Of a stretch of DNA of 64,000 nt, positions 25,346 to 35,929 are shown piece by piece. Source of the stretch: Megaleporinus macrocephalus (lineage: Eukaryota; Chordata; Actinopteri; Characiformes; Anostomidae); contig CM038716.1 of assembly GCA_021613375.1 (NCBI GenBank), positions 10,210,766-10,274,765 on the forward strand, given 5' to 3'. The notes beneath the pieces are model-generated. The model was not told the origin of the DNA and made no database searches. It saw only the letters and a list, made by a program, of their open reading frames with translations. Within the stretch, counting starts at the first letter, position 1, and the number at the start of each line of letters is the position of its first letter. The translations under genes and the position numbers were made by a program.

Positions 25346-26680
25346 CTCTACACCTCATCACCATCACAGAGAATGTCCTGTATGGCCAGACAGCGAGGGA
25401 CGAAGCATCTGGAGTGACTTATCCAGCTCTGGCAAGCTTCCTCATCAACGTCCCCACAAGCTTCCTCTATCGCATGGAGAAGAGGTACGTGCTGTGGGGT
25501 TGGTGGGAACATAGACCCTCCACCTCCATGTTTAAGAACTCCTCAATAGGATAGTGGAACAGAGAGTCTGGCGGCAGGTGAACAACAAACTGTGGATGCT
25601 CAGTGAACCAGTTCAGTACTTGAGTAACCCGGTGAGAACTTACTTTGTAACCAGACGACACCAAACCCGGACAGCTCTGGTTCCACTGGTGAAGGGAAGG
25701 AGTGTGTTGGGTGGTGTGTTGAGGAAGGTGATGAGGTGGTCAGTGTTGTAGGGACCAAGAGTGGCATCAGGATGAACAACACCATTCTGGCTAATGGCTG
25801 CACCCATCGTGATGTTGCCCCCCTGCTGCCCAGGAACACTGATGATGGCACAGAGTGCCAGGATGTTCCTTCATCTGCAGCTTCATCAAAGTACAGGAGC
25901 TTGTGTTCCACTGCAGCAACATCACCACCAACTCTATCACTCTCTGAAACCCACCAGTCCAGTATTGTATGAAAGTATGAGACAGACACTCAGTACTCAG
26001 TGTTGTGTTTCCACAGGACAGTGGATTACAGGACCAGTGAGAGGACAGCACAGCGTACTAGCACATATTCATACTGCAGCTGCTTCACTCCGTCAGAGCT
26101 GTGCTGGAACAGAACCCTGTAGATCTGCTTCATGTGGTCTGGATGTGTTTTCAGGAGACCACCCAGCACAGATAAGCTCACTGAGTGGATGTAGCTGGGT
26201 GTGGTGTTGTGGGTAATGATGTTCTGCTGTTGTAGTTGTGGTGAATGTGTGCTATTGTGGTCTCTGATCGTGTTAATGGTGGTCTCTTGCTGCTCTGGGG
26301 TGAACAGACGTCTTCTTCCTCCAGTGAAGGTGGTCTAGCAGCTCTGCAGAAACATGATGTGAGGGGTTTGTAATGAAACGTGACTGTAAGTGGCTGTAAG
26401 TACTGATTCTACACTGCAGTAGTACAATGGTGGACACAGTTCAGCTGTGGGAGTTCAGTAGAAGGTCTACTCGCTTCTTCTCATCTCCAAACGTCTGGAT
26501 GATGTTTGCTGCAGTGTAGCAGCTCAAATTGGGCTGGACCATCTGCCCAGCCCCCCGACAACTCAACCCATGCTTCATAACATGGTCAACCAAAGTGGTC
26601 GGATCTCATCAGTGATGGTTGCTGTGGCTCTTCCTCTTCCCCGTCCTCTTCATCCATCAGCCTCCATTGTTGTGCCAACC
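25346..26680 (-). pseudogene. IS630/mariner-like DDE transposase relic, unit 2
   Basis: Fuller copy that keeps the centre: LLYFDEAADEGT (first Asp) and GNITMGAAISQNGVVHPD-like sequence around 25790-25890, then VLNWFTEHPQFVVHLPP and YPIEEFLNMEVEG. Many frameshifts. The unit 1 deletion happened after units 1 and 2 split. Confidence 0.82.
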
Positions 26681-26829
26681 AAGATGTGGAACCTGTGTTT
26701 TCTTTATGGAGCTCAGGTGCTGATTTCTAAAGTTCAGCCAGACGTGTGTTCACCTGTGAGCGCTGGGTTCAGGTAACTGGTACATGGGTGTGTGATGTAC
26801 ATGCCAGTGTTCTCCAATAGAAACACGAG

Positions 26830-28168
26830 GTGTTCAGTGTTTAATGATGTATGTGATGTAGGAAGTGTGTTGAGTGTTTAATGATGTATGTGATGTAGGA
26901 AGTGTGTTCAATGTTTAATGATGTATGTGATGTAGGAAGTGTGTTGAGTGTTTAGTGATGTATGTGATGTAGGAAGTGTGTTGAGTGTTTAATGATGTAT
27001 GTGATGTAGGAAGTGTGTTCAGTGTTTAGTGATGTATGTGATGTAGGAAGTGTGTTGAGTGTTTAATGATGTATGTGATGTAGGAAGTGTGTTCAGTGTT
27101 TAGTGATGTATGTGATGTAGGAAGTGTGTTCAGTGTTTAATGATGTATGTGATGTAGGAAGTGTGTTCAGTGTTTAGTGATGTATGTGATGTAGGAAGTG
27201 TGTTCAATGTTTAATGATGTATGTGATGTAGGAAGTGTGTTGAGTGTTTAATGATGTATGTGATGTAGGAAGTGGTGTTCAGTGTTTAGTGATGTATGTG
27301 ATGTAGGAAGTGTGTTGAGTGTTTAATGATGTATGTGATGTAGGAAGTGTGTTCAGTGTTTAGTGATGTATGTGATGTAGGAAGTGTGTTGAGTGTTTAG
27401 TGATGTATGTGATGTAGGAAGTGTGTTGAGTGTTTAATGATGTATGTGATGTAGGAAGTGTGTTCAGTGTTTAGTGATGTATGTGATGTAGGAAGTGTGT
27501 TGAGTGTTTAATGATGTATGTGATGTAGGAAGTGTGTTCAGTGTTTAATGATGTATGTGATGTAGGAAGTGTGTTGAGTGTTTAATGATGTATGTGATGT
27601 AGGAAGTGTGTTCAATGTTTAATGATGTATGTGATGTAGGAAGTGTGTTGAGTGTTTAATGATGTATGTGACGTAGGAAGTGTGTTCAGTGTTTAGTGAT
27701 GTATGTGATGTAGGAAGTGTGTTGAGTGTTTAATGATGTATGTGATGTAGGAAGTGTGTTCAGTGTTTAATGATGTATGTGATGTAGGAAGTGTGTTCAG
27801 TGTTTAAATATGTATGTGATGTAGGAAGTGTGTTGAGTGTTTAATGATGTATGTGATGTAGGAAGTGTGTTCAGTGTTTAATGATGTATGTGATGTAGGA
27901 AGTGTGTTCAGTGTTTAATGATGTATGTGATGTAGGAAGTGTGTTCAGTGTTTAATGATGTTTGTGATGTAGGAAGTGTGTTCAGTGTTTAATGATGTAT
28001 GTGATGTAGGAAGTGTGTTCAGTGTTTAATGATGTATGTGATGTAGGAAGTGTGTTCAGTGTTTAATGATGTATGTGATGTAGGAAGTGTGTTCAGTGTT
28101 TAGTGATGTATGTGATGTAGGAAGTGTGTTCAGTGTTTAGTGATGTATGTGATGTAGGAAGTGTGTTG
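26830..28168. repeat. 37-bp minisatellite, unit 2
   Basis: About 36 units, with alternating TTCAGTG/TTGAGTG and TTAATG/TTAGTG variants forming a higher-order pattern in the middle. Confidence 0.95.
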
Positions 28169-28544
28169 AGTGTAAAAGTGTGTTCAGTGTTGATAAATGA
28201 GTGTTAAGGTAGAGAATGTACTTATGGTTTAGTGGACCAGGACAATGGAGAGACTACATGAGTTACTAATTACCATAATTGTGCTACAAGTATCAGTTTT
28301 TAGGGGTCAGTGAGTGTAAAAGCTGTAAAAGTGTGTGGTTGATTATTAACTGCAGTAGATTCTAATAAAAGACTCGTATGACTGTAAAGCTGAACACTTG
28401 TAGAACTGATTAACACTAAACACACACTTTCTAAACTGGATCAGGTGGAGTTTAGAATCAGAACATATGTTTACACATAGATACATACAAACACAGATTA
28501 AACAATATTATATATTAATATATACATCACAGCATAGTTACAGT

Positions 28545-29066
28545 TTCCAAACACTGTATTACACTAATAAAGCCTGTAGACTCTCATCAGAACGTTCAGT
28601 AACATACCTGAACACTGTATTACACTAATAAAGCCTGTAGACTCTCAGCAGATCATTCAGTAACATACCTGAACACTGTATTACACTAATAAAGACTGTA
28701 GACTCTCAGCAGATCATTCAGTAACATACCTGAACACTGTATTACACTAATAAAGCCTGTAGACTCTCAGCAGATGATTCAGTAACATACCTGAACACTG
28801 TTTTATACTAATAAAGCCTGTAGACTCTCAGCAGATGATTCAGTAACATACCTGAACACTGTATTACACTAATAAAGCCTGTAGACTCTCAGCAGAATGT
28901 TCAGTAACATACCTGAACACTGTATTACACTAATAAAGCCTGTAGACTCTCAGCAGATCATTCAGTAACATACCTGAACACTGTATTACACTAATAAAGC
29001 CTGTAGACTCTCAGCAGAACGTTCAGTAACATACCTGAACACTGTATTACACTAATAAAGAATGAA
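28545..29066. repeat. 61-bp minisatellite, unit 3
   Basis: About eight units with a different order of variants (GATCATT, AACGTT, GATGATT types) from units 1 and 2. Confidence 0.95.
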
Positions 29067-29139
29067 GAGTAGTAGCATATTTTAATTTTTTTAATTATTT
29101 TTATATTTGCTGATTTGTGGGTTTGGGGAGCGAGGGTTG

Positions 29140-29556
29140 GGGTGAGTTGAAGAAGGGTGGGTTTGATTGTAGGAGGTTTGGGTTGATTCAGGAGGTTATG
29201 GTTGATTTAGGACGTTGAGGTTGATTTAGGAGGTTGAGGTTGATTTAGGAGGTTGAGGTTGATTTAGGAGGTTGAGGTTGATTCAGGAGGTTGAGGTTGA
29301 TTTAGGAGGTTGAGGTTGATTCAGGAGGTTGAGGTTGATTCAGGAGGTTGAGCTTGATTTAGGAGGTTGAGGTTGATTCAGGAGGTTGAGGTTGATTTAG
29401 GAGGTTGGGGTTAATTGTGGGAGGTAGGGTTTGATTGTTGGAGGTAGGGTTTGATCGTAGGAGGTAGGGTTTGATTGTAGGAGGTAGGGTTTGATTGTTG
29501 GAGGAAGGGTTTGATTGTAAGAGGGTTGGGGTTTATTGTAGGAGGTTGGGGTTGTT
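29140..29556. repeat. 19-20-bp G-rich minisatellite, unit 3
   Basis: Longer 19-mer section than in units 1 and 2 and fewer 20-mers. Confidence 0.9.
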
Positions 29557-29558
29557 CT

Positions 29559-29851
29559 TTATAGCCATCTGTTGTCATGCTGACTCCAGTCCGGTCTCTT
29601 ACGTCCTCTGCCTCCACCACGCCTCCCTCTTCCTCCAAAACCGCCTCTCTCCCTTTGTGGAGGAGTGCATCCATCATTATGGCTGGGGCCGTGACTTCTC
29701 TCAGTGGCCTCCTCCTCCCACTGGTGTCTCGGCACCCTAGGTCGTCCCTGGTGCCGATGCGTCCACTGAACTTCGGACTGCTGCCTGGGTCGATGATGGC
29801 AGTCAGTCCGTGGACGAGGAGGAGGCTGCACCCCAGGAGAGTCTCTGTGAG
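29559..29851 (-). CDS. Exon 14 of the array gene: RGG-box C-terminus and stop (unit 3 reference)
   Basis: Joined at phase 1 the exon reads AHRDSPGVQPPPRPR, then an Arg/His/Gln-rich stretch, then an RGG box that includes RERGGFGGRGRRGGGRGR, ending NRWL and a TAA stop. RGG boxes are known to bind RNA and to be targets of arginine methylation. Here that is inference. A second frame of the exon is also fully open and runs on through the downstream 19-20-bp repeats, but it does not fit the phase of exon 13. The minus strand below the stop has several AATAAA hexamers inside the repeats. Confidence 0.75.
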
Positions 29852-32800
29852 CTACAAATGCAGATACACTCATGTTAGTATCAGTGAGTAGTTACTGTAG
29901 AAGAACTTTTGGTTTCCTGAAGAACGTTTTATTAGAAGCTTCTATGTAAAACAGATGTGTGAGCATGAAGAACCTTGTAGAAGCTCCACTACCAGTGAAA
30001 GTTTATCTCTAGAGCCGTATATCCAACCCAAGATCTGAGGAAGTACCTTTTTTGTAAGAGTGTATGTTCATGTAAACAGAATCTGAGATCTGTTTTCTTT
30101 ACTCACCCCGAGATGACTGAGGTGGCTGACGTGGTGGAGGTGGCTGAGGACGTTGAGGCAGCTGACGTGGTTGACGCTGCTGACGTTGCTGAAGCACCTG
30201 AGGCGTCTGAGGTGGGTGACGCGGCTGACACAGATGACGTGGCTGAAGCTGCTGAGGTGGATGAGGTGGATGACGTGGCTGAGGCGGCTGAATTTTAAGT
30301 GCCGTCCTCTTCATTTCATCCATGGTGGACTCAGCCGAAGCTCCACCTTCCTCCACCTCCTCGGCATGTTCTCGTGCTGTAACATGAAGAAACATCAACA
30401 GCTGTCCAGATCCATCACTGTGGTTGGACCTGACTCTGGTGTTTGTGTTGCTCGCATACAAACTGGACTCAGAGTCACCTCGTAAAACGAGCCTGAGCAG
30501 AATCAGTATGAGTTCAGATGAATATTAATAACTAACTAATACATCCTGATGAAACATTAGCAGTTCTTTACACATTCTCAGTTATTATGATGATGATCAT
30601 CAAGCTACTAGGTTCTTCTACTCACCCAGACATCCACAATAACATGCCCTGGCGGAGTCCAGCAGAGGCGCCAGCACCTCCACAATGTCCCGGTAATCAG
30701 GCGCCGAGGACATCAAGCACAGGAAGTCGTGGACTGATTTAATAGAAATAAATATTAGCAGTTGTTCAGCTGAGTCTTCATCACAGAACCTAGTAAAGAT
30801 GGTGATCCTGATATTGAAGACTTGAGGATCAGCTGATCTGATGTTACTACTTCTTAAGCTCTAAAGATGATCAGCTCTTTCTGCTCATATCAGTCTGAGA
30901 CCACCAGCTGTTACCACATGGGCTCTATCTTTAGTTTCTGGTGCTCATTAGCTTTACTCACTGAGATGCTGATCCCTCCCGGTGACGAGCTCCTCCAGGA
31001 TGCTATCCAGGGCCTGGGCGATGATGTCGGCCCTGGACTCGTTGTTGTTCACTAGTTCATTTAGAAAGAATGAATGAATACAGGTTCATGTTAACATTAA
31101 ACATGATTCCTACTTTTACCTGCATGTTATTATGATGACTCACCTGGAGGTTCTCCGTGCACCTTACGGAGGTACATCAGGGCGTTAGCAGCCAGCTGGA
31201 CCAACAGCCCTGTCAGCATCTCATCCACTGGATTCACATTGATACACACTGTCAGTTCTCCAGCTGCATCGTTTTCACTCTTCATATATGTGCACTGAGC
31301 GTTTCCGGTACTTACCGAGCTGTGTGTACAGCGTGTCCAGGTGAGGGCAGAAGATGTTCCGCAGGGCCTCCACCTCTGCATCCACCCCCACCTGTAGATC
31401 AGTTCCTGGTTCTGAAAGGATCAGCAGATGTTCAGTCATATTATGTTGGTCATCAAGTCACATCACCAAATGCTGCCTGACTGAGTTTGAGTGGTCATCA
31501 TCAACTGATATAGTTCTATCTGCTGGAATGGACCAACGCCAGCCTAGTCTATTCTGCTGCCCTGGTGTCAGAGAAGGTTCTGGGTTCTGTTACTCACCCA
31601 GAGTCATGCTGGTGAATCCTCGGATGCTGTCCAGATGATGTGTTAACAGCACTCCGGCATCAGCAAACTCAGGAACTGTTTGCATCACCGCCAGCACCTT
31701 GTTAACTGATTTAATAGAAATAAACATCAGCAGATGTTCAGCTGCTACATCATCACAGAACCTGGTGAAGATGCTGATCCTGATATTGAAGCTCTGAGTA
31801 TCAGCAGACCTGATATTTACTGACCCAGCCAACATGTTCATGTGGACCCCACATCAGTTAAAGACGGGCTGCCGATTGGGTCCACTTGGGGCAACCTGGT
31901 AGGGGCCCACAGAGATTTGTCCATTGCCTTAATACGGGCCCTGTGTGTGTTTGTCAATGTGGACCAATAACTAGGGCCGATCCGGACTGCAAGATGGGCC
32001 AAAATGAACAACCCACCATGTGAACAGTGCCATAATTGTGGGCCCCCAACAGTAGCCTAAGTGGGACTCACAACTGTAACCCAAACGGGGCAAAAAGTTA
32101 TAACCCAGTGGGGCTCCATGTATCACCAATCATAAAGCCCCTACAAGCCCACGTGAAACCCATACAGGCCAGATAATAACCATACGGGCCCCACATGGAC
32201 ATGTAAGCTGTGAGGTATTTAGTATGATCTTTAATATTTAGTGTTTATGTGCTTTACTCACTCAGGTGCTGGTCAGGTGAGAATGCGAGTCTCTGCAGCA
32301 GCACAAGAACTACCTCGCAGGCGGCCTCGATCAGGGCGTTGGTGTTGTTCGCTGATGTTTGTAGAAGATATTCAGTGAGAGTGAGATGTTGAGAGATATT
32401 AAGATATTCATGTTTCTGCTTTTGTCTGAATGTAGTTTTTGTAGTGAGTTCTTCTTTTACTCACCCGGAGGGAACTTGAGGTTCTGCAGTTCAGATACCT
32501 GCATGTTCTCCAGCAGGTATCTGAATGCGTCTGCTGCAGAGATCACCCTGACGATGGTCATCATCTTCTGGTCGTCTTTCACATTAATAAACACTGTCAG
32601 TCGTCCAGCCGTGTTATTTTCATACTTGATATATTTCCACAGGTCATTTCCGTTACTTACCGAAGGACTGGACAGGGTGATCTACGTGGGAGGACACTGG
32701 GGTCATAGGAGTCTCTACCCCCGTGTCCTCGACCTCATCCACGACCGGAGCTCCTGAGTCAGATTCTAAAAAGATCAGCAGATGTTCAGTAACGTTATGG

Positions 32801-34739
32801 TCAGTTCTGATGGTCCTTGTCAAGTCAGAAAATGATGACATCACCAAATCTTAACTAGTGCCTGATGGAGTTCAGGTGGTCTTCATTAACTTCATTTATT
32901 ACATCAACAGAACTGGACTGTGTGCTGGAGTGGACCACCAGCAGCCGGTTTGTTCTGGTAATGTTCTCCAGTGCTGTACAATTCAGAGTTAGCATGATGA
33001 TAATAGTTTGTTCTGCTCACCCAGAGATGTGCTGGAGGTTGGAGGTTCCTCCAGCAGCGTTTCTCCTCTGGTCTCCTCCTCAGTGTGCTCACAGGTCTCG
33101 GATTCTGTTTGAACATCAGTAAATATCAACTTCTGTCCAGCTGGGTCGTTATCACAATATCCAACGTTTGATTCTTTTACTCACCAAGATGCTGGTCCAC
33201 CACTTCTCCTCCAGCAACGTCCCTCGGCAGGATCTCCAGGAGCTCACTGGTCCCAGGAGCTCTCTGTTCTCCTGCTTTAATATTCATATCAGAATGAATA
33301 ACATCAGCATTTGTTCTGTTAATGTAGAGATACAATGATGTTCATCATGATAACAGGTTCTCCTACTCACCCAGAGGGGTGCTAGAGGGTGGTCCAGCAT
33401 CTTCAGACTGTAGCAGTTCAGGAGTCGTCTCGGTATTGACACCTATTTAATTGAGAATTGAATTATTTAGACAGATTAGAGTTTATAATCAGTTCAATTC
33501 CTGTTTTAATTAAACATTAAATAATATTAATAAATAAAATACATAAACCACAACTAACACAGAGTAACCTTAACATTAACACTACAATTAACCCTACCTA
33601 ACATTAACATTAACACTACAATTAACCCTACATAACATTAACATTAACCCTACACTTAACCCTATCTAACACTAACATTAACCCTACTCTTAACACTACC
33701 TAACATTAACATTAACCCTACACTTAACCCTACCTAACATTAACCCTAAACTTAACTCCTACCTAACATTAATACTAAACTTAATCCTACCTAACATTAA
33801 CATTAACCCTACACTTAACCCTACCTAACATTAACATTAACCCTACACTTAACACTACCTAATATTAACATTAACCCTACACTTAACCCTATCTAACATT
33901 AACATTAAGGCTACAAATAACCCGACCTGACAATAACCCTACACTTAACCCTACCTAACATTAACATTAGCATTAACGCTACACTTAACCCTACCTAACA
34001 TTAACCCTACACTTAACCCTACCTAACATAAATATTAACCCTACACTTAACCCTACCTAATATTAACATTAACCCTACACTTAACCCTACCTAACATTAA
34101 CATTAACCCTAAACTTAACACTACCAAGCATTAACATTAACCCTACAATTACATTAACTTAACATTAACTACTTAACATTAACATTAACCCTACACTTAA
34201 ACTTACCTAACATTAACCTTGCACTTAACTCTACATAACATTTACATTAATCCTTAACACTTACCCATTCACTCTCACATGTTAAAACATTTACTCTAAT
34301 CTGATTGGTCAGTTCACACACTTTGTTCTGATTGGCCGACCTTCAGAGTGCTTAAAATTGGTTAAACCCCCCCTACACTAAAGTAAAGTGTATCCAGCGC
34401 TGAACTCTGATTTATTCAGTACGTACTGAGAATCACTGACTTGTTCAGTAACTACTGTTAATTATAGTGACGTCGACTCATCTACTCACTCAGAAGCTGC
34501 TCAGTCTCTGTGCTGATGTCCACCGGCTCTGTCTCGGCTTCCTCCATCAGCACAGTCACGCTCTCCTGTAGTGGAGTCTCCCTCTCCTCCTCTCTCCTAG
34601 AGAAACTCCACTCTCTCTCTCTCCTCCTCCTCTTTCCTTTCTCTTTCTTCTCAGTATGTTCTCCTTCCTTTCTGTGCTCCTCCTCCTCCTCACTCTCTCT
34701 ATCTCCTCCTCCACAACAGCAAAACTTTCTCCAGCTCAT
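29559..34739 (-). CDS. Uncharacterised array gene, unit 3 copy, 14 coding exons, 616 aa
   Basis: Complete copy. Exons are E1 34490-34739, E2 33371-33442, E3 33185-33274, E4 33021-33104, E5 32661-32765, E6 32465-32575, E7 32262-32351, E8 31598-31705, E9 31316-31411, E10 31144-31227, E11 30962-31051, E12 30626-30733, E13 30107-30376 and E14 29559-29851. The lengths sum to 1851 nt, exactly 617 codons with the stop. All donors are GTGAG or GTAAGT type, all acceptors are AG, and every junction is phase 1. The protein runs: Cys cluster and charged region, acidic linkers, two tandem four-exon helical modules, a Pro/Gln/Arg/His stretch and an RGG tail. There is no signal peptide or clear membrane segment. 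I do not recognise the family. The helical exons resemble generic alpha-solenoid repeats, but that is inference. Confidence 0.82.
30107..30376 (-). CDS. Exon 13 of the array gene: Pro/Gln/Arg/His-rich repeat exon (unit 3 reference)
   Basis: After a short acidic lead (EEVEEGGASAES) the exon is a run of CAG-CCA-CGT and CAG-CCA-CCT type triplets encoding QPR, QPP and QRQ units with some His. It is 270 nt here and 297 nt in units 1, 2, 4 and 5. The differences are multiples of 3, and unit 4 has a rearranged repeat order with the same length. The complementary strand is also open over this stretch and reads as an acidic Val/Ala/Glu/Asp repeat, a by-product of the triplet repeat. Confidence 0.78.
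30626..31411 (-). CDS. Exons 9-12 of the array gene: second four-exon helical module (unit 3 reference)
   Basis: E9 (96 nt) has DAEVEALRNIFCPHLD and, like E5, uses a GTAAG donor. E10 (84 nt) has LLVQLAANALMYLRKV and ends EPPG, like the PPG end of E6. E11 (90 nt) starts VNNNESRAD and ends RDQHLS. E12 (108 nt) has FLCLMSSAPDYRD and LLDSARAYY. E12 ends GWLG in units 1 and 2 and GCLG in units 3 to 5. This is the best conserved part of the protein across the five units. Confidence 0.8.
31598..32765 (-). CDS. Exons 5-8 of the array gene: first four-exon helical module (unit 3 reference)
   Basis: E5 (105 nt) is acidic with VVDEVEDTG. E6 (111 nt) holds a helix-like stretch with VISAADAFRYLLENM. E7 (90 nt) starts ANNTNALIEAAC and ends PDQHLS. 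E8 (108 nt) includes VLAVMRTVPEFADAG and HLDSIRGF. Each lines up with E9 to E12 in the same order, and the flanking introns also resemble each other, so this block and the next are a tandem intragenic duplication. Units 1 and 2 lack E6, E7 and the E5 donor. Unit 4 counterparts are at 49992-50096, 49796-49906, 49593-49682 and 48956-49063. Confidence 0.78.
31860..32205. repeat. GGGCCC-rich imperfect intronic repeat, unit 3 (undeleted)
   Basis: Continues past the point where units 1 and 2 are deleted, and is followed by the intron sequence leading to exons 7 and 6. Confidence 0.7.
33021..33442 (-). CDS. Exons 2-4 of the array gene: acidic linker exons (unit 3 reference)
   Basis: E2 (72 nt), E3 (90 nt) and E4 (84 nt) encode short, mostly acidic, Pro/Ser/Thr-containing segments. 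E3 includes SELLEILPREIAGG and ends DQHLG, like the DQHLS end of E7 and E11. E4 ends TSLG, like the LG ends of E8 and E12. The intron upstream of E4 also resembles the introns upstream of E8 and E12. E3 and E4 may therefore be a decayed third copy of the module. Each exon ends in a Leu-Gly or Leu-Ser codon split at phase 1. Confidence 0.75.
33555..34260. repeat. Intron 1 TTAACCCTA-type minisatellite, unit 3
   Basis: About 0.7 kb, four times the length in units 1 and 2. Confidence 0.9.
34490..34739 (-). CDS. Exon 1 of the array gene: Cys cluster and charged region (unit 3 reference)
   Basis: Encodes residues 1-83 plus the first base of the next codon. It begins MSWRKFCCCGGG. Three adjacent cysteines beside basic residues are a plausible S-acylation site, though there is no Gly2 for myristoylation. 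A Glu-rich run follows, then a Lys/Arg-rich run that could act as a nuclear signal, then an acidic segment ending TEQLLS. Unit 1 has AAA where the others have GCG in the codons just upstream, outside the coding part. Counterparts lie at 5056-5305, 18626-18875 and 52958-53207. All are 250 nt. Confidence 0.8.
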
Positions 34740-35905
34740 TTTTCCTCCTCTCTCCTTCGACGCTTCAGCACAGACTGATTTCACACTGAGACGCGCGGAA
34801 CTCCGTACATCTTCACCTCTATGACGTCACACGGCCTCTGTAGTGACATCACAGCGGAATGTTGGACACTCTGTGGAGGTCTCTGTTGGTAAATGAATGT
34901 GAGGCTACAGTTAATGGGCTTCATGTAGTGAATCAGAGCGACGCTGCTGTGTTTACTCCTCACTTCTCAGATTTGAGCAGTTCATGTGAATTAGACTGAC
35001 AATCAGACTCGCTGTAGCTTCATTTCATCACCTCACAGAACAGGGGGGGCAATTCCTTTTCCCATGGGGCCACATGAGGAACTGGAATGGGTTTAGAGGA
35101 CCAGACTAATATACTTAACTCAGTTCTACCCAATACCTATATACTGTATACAGAATCTATTATATCTGTTTATAAAAACAGTAAATGAAACTTTACAATG
35201 ATTCAATGAAAATGTGGAGGACAGAATTCTATCAGTATTTAATGAACTTGTGATTGTTCAGTTTAGAAAACTTAGCATCACATTCTCACATAAAATAGCA
35301 AGTTTTTCAAAGAGCAGCATCACTTTAACTTAATAAAAACAGTAAATGAAACATTACAATAATGCAATGAAAATGTGGAGAACAGAATTGTAGCACAATT
35401 TAACAAACATTTCTAAACACAGTTTTGAAAATGAGCATCTTCTGCAGCATTTAAAACAACTAGCATCACAACTTTACACACAAACATCTAGTTTTTTAAA
35501 AACCAGTATCACATTAACTTACTTAACGTTCAATGAGAGAAATCTAGCCTGGACTGGAACAAGTGCACTGAAGTCAGGTTGAATATCTGAGGTGGGTGTG
35601 AGAAGAACAGCACACGAGTGATCATCACTGAGAGAGGATCTGTATCTGGACCTGTTCAACTTCATCACTGAGAATGTTTGTTCACATAGATACACTGTTA
35701 ACCCCTAATTAGTTTGTGTGTAAAGAGTTTGTGTACTGATTGATTAAAAACTAAAGTTTTATTTCATTACTTAAAATGTTCTAGTATGTTCTACTATTTT
35801 GAGAGAAGAACTGAGTACACTAATATTTTTAAGTTGAACAAACTTCAAACATCAGGTTTTAGCTTGGACCACGCCCCTGTAGCACCTTGCCAGATTCTCA
35901 TTGGT
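34740..35905 (-). promoter_or_regulatory. Conserved upstream flank and candidate promoter, unit 3
   Basis: CRE palindrome at 34822-34829. Homology with units 1 and 2 stops near 35581. From there to 35905 the sequence is shared only with unit 4 (54050-54380) and ends where a LINE begins. Confidence 0.55.
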
Positions 35906-35929
35906 CAAGTCAAGTCAAGTCAAGTTTAT

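Larger units (their letters stand above)
13572..28487. repeat. Tandem segmental duplication, unit 2
   Basis: Near-identical partner of unit 1. Differences that can be seen by eye include a 37-bp minisatellite of about 36 units against about 6, a fuller IS630-like relic, a one-base deletion before exon 4, and scattered substitutions. These differences argue against a simple duplicated contig but do not exclude an allelic copy placed in tandem by assembly. Confidence 0.95.

Noticed and set aside
26830..28168. CRISPR-like array
   Set aside because: Units are directly adjacent with no unique spacers, and the genome is eukaryotic. It is a plain minisatellite.
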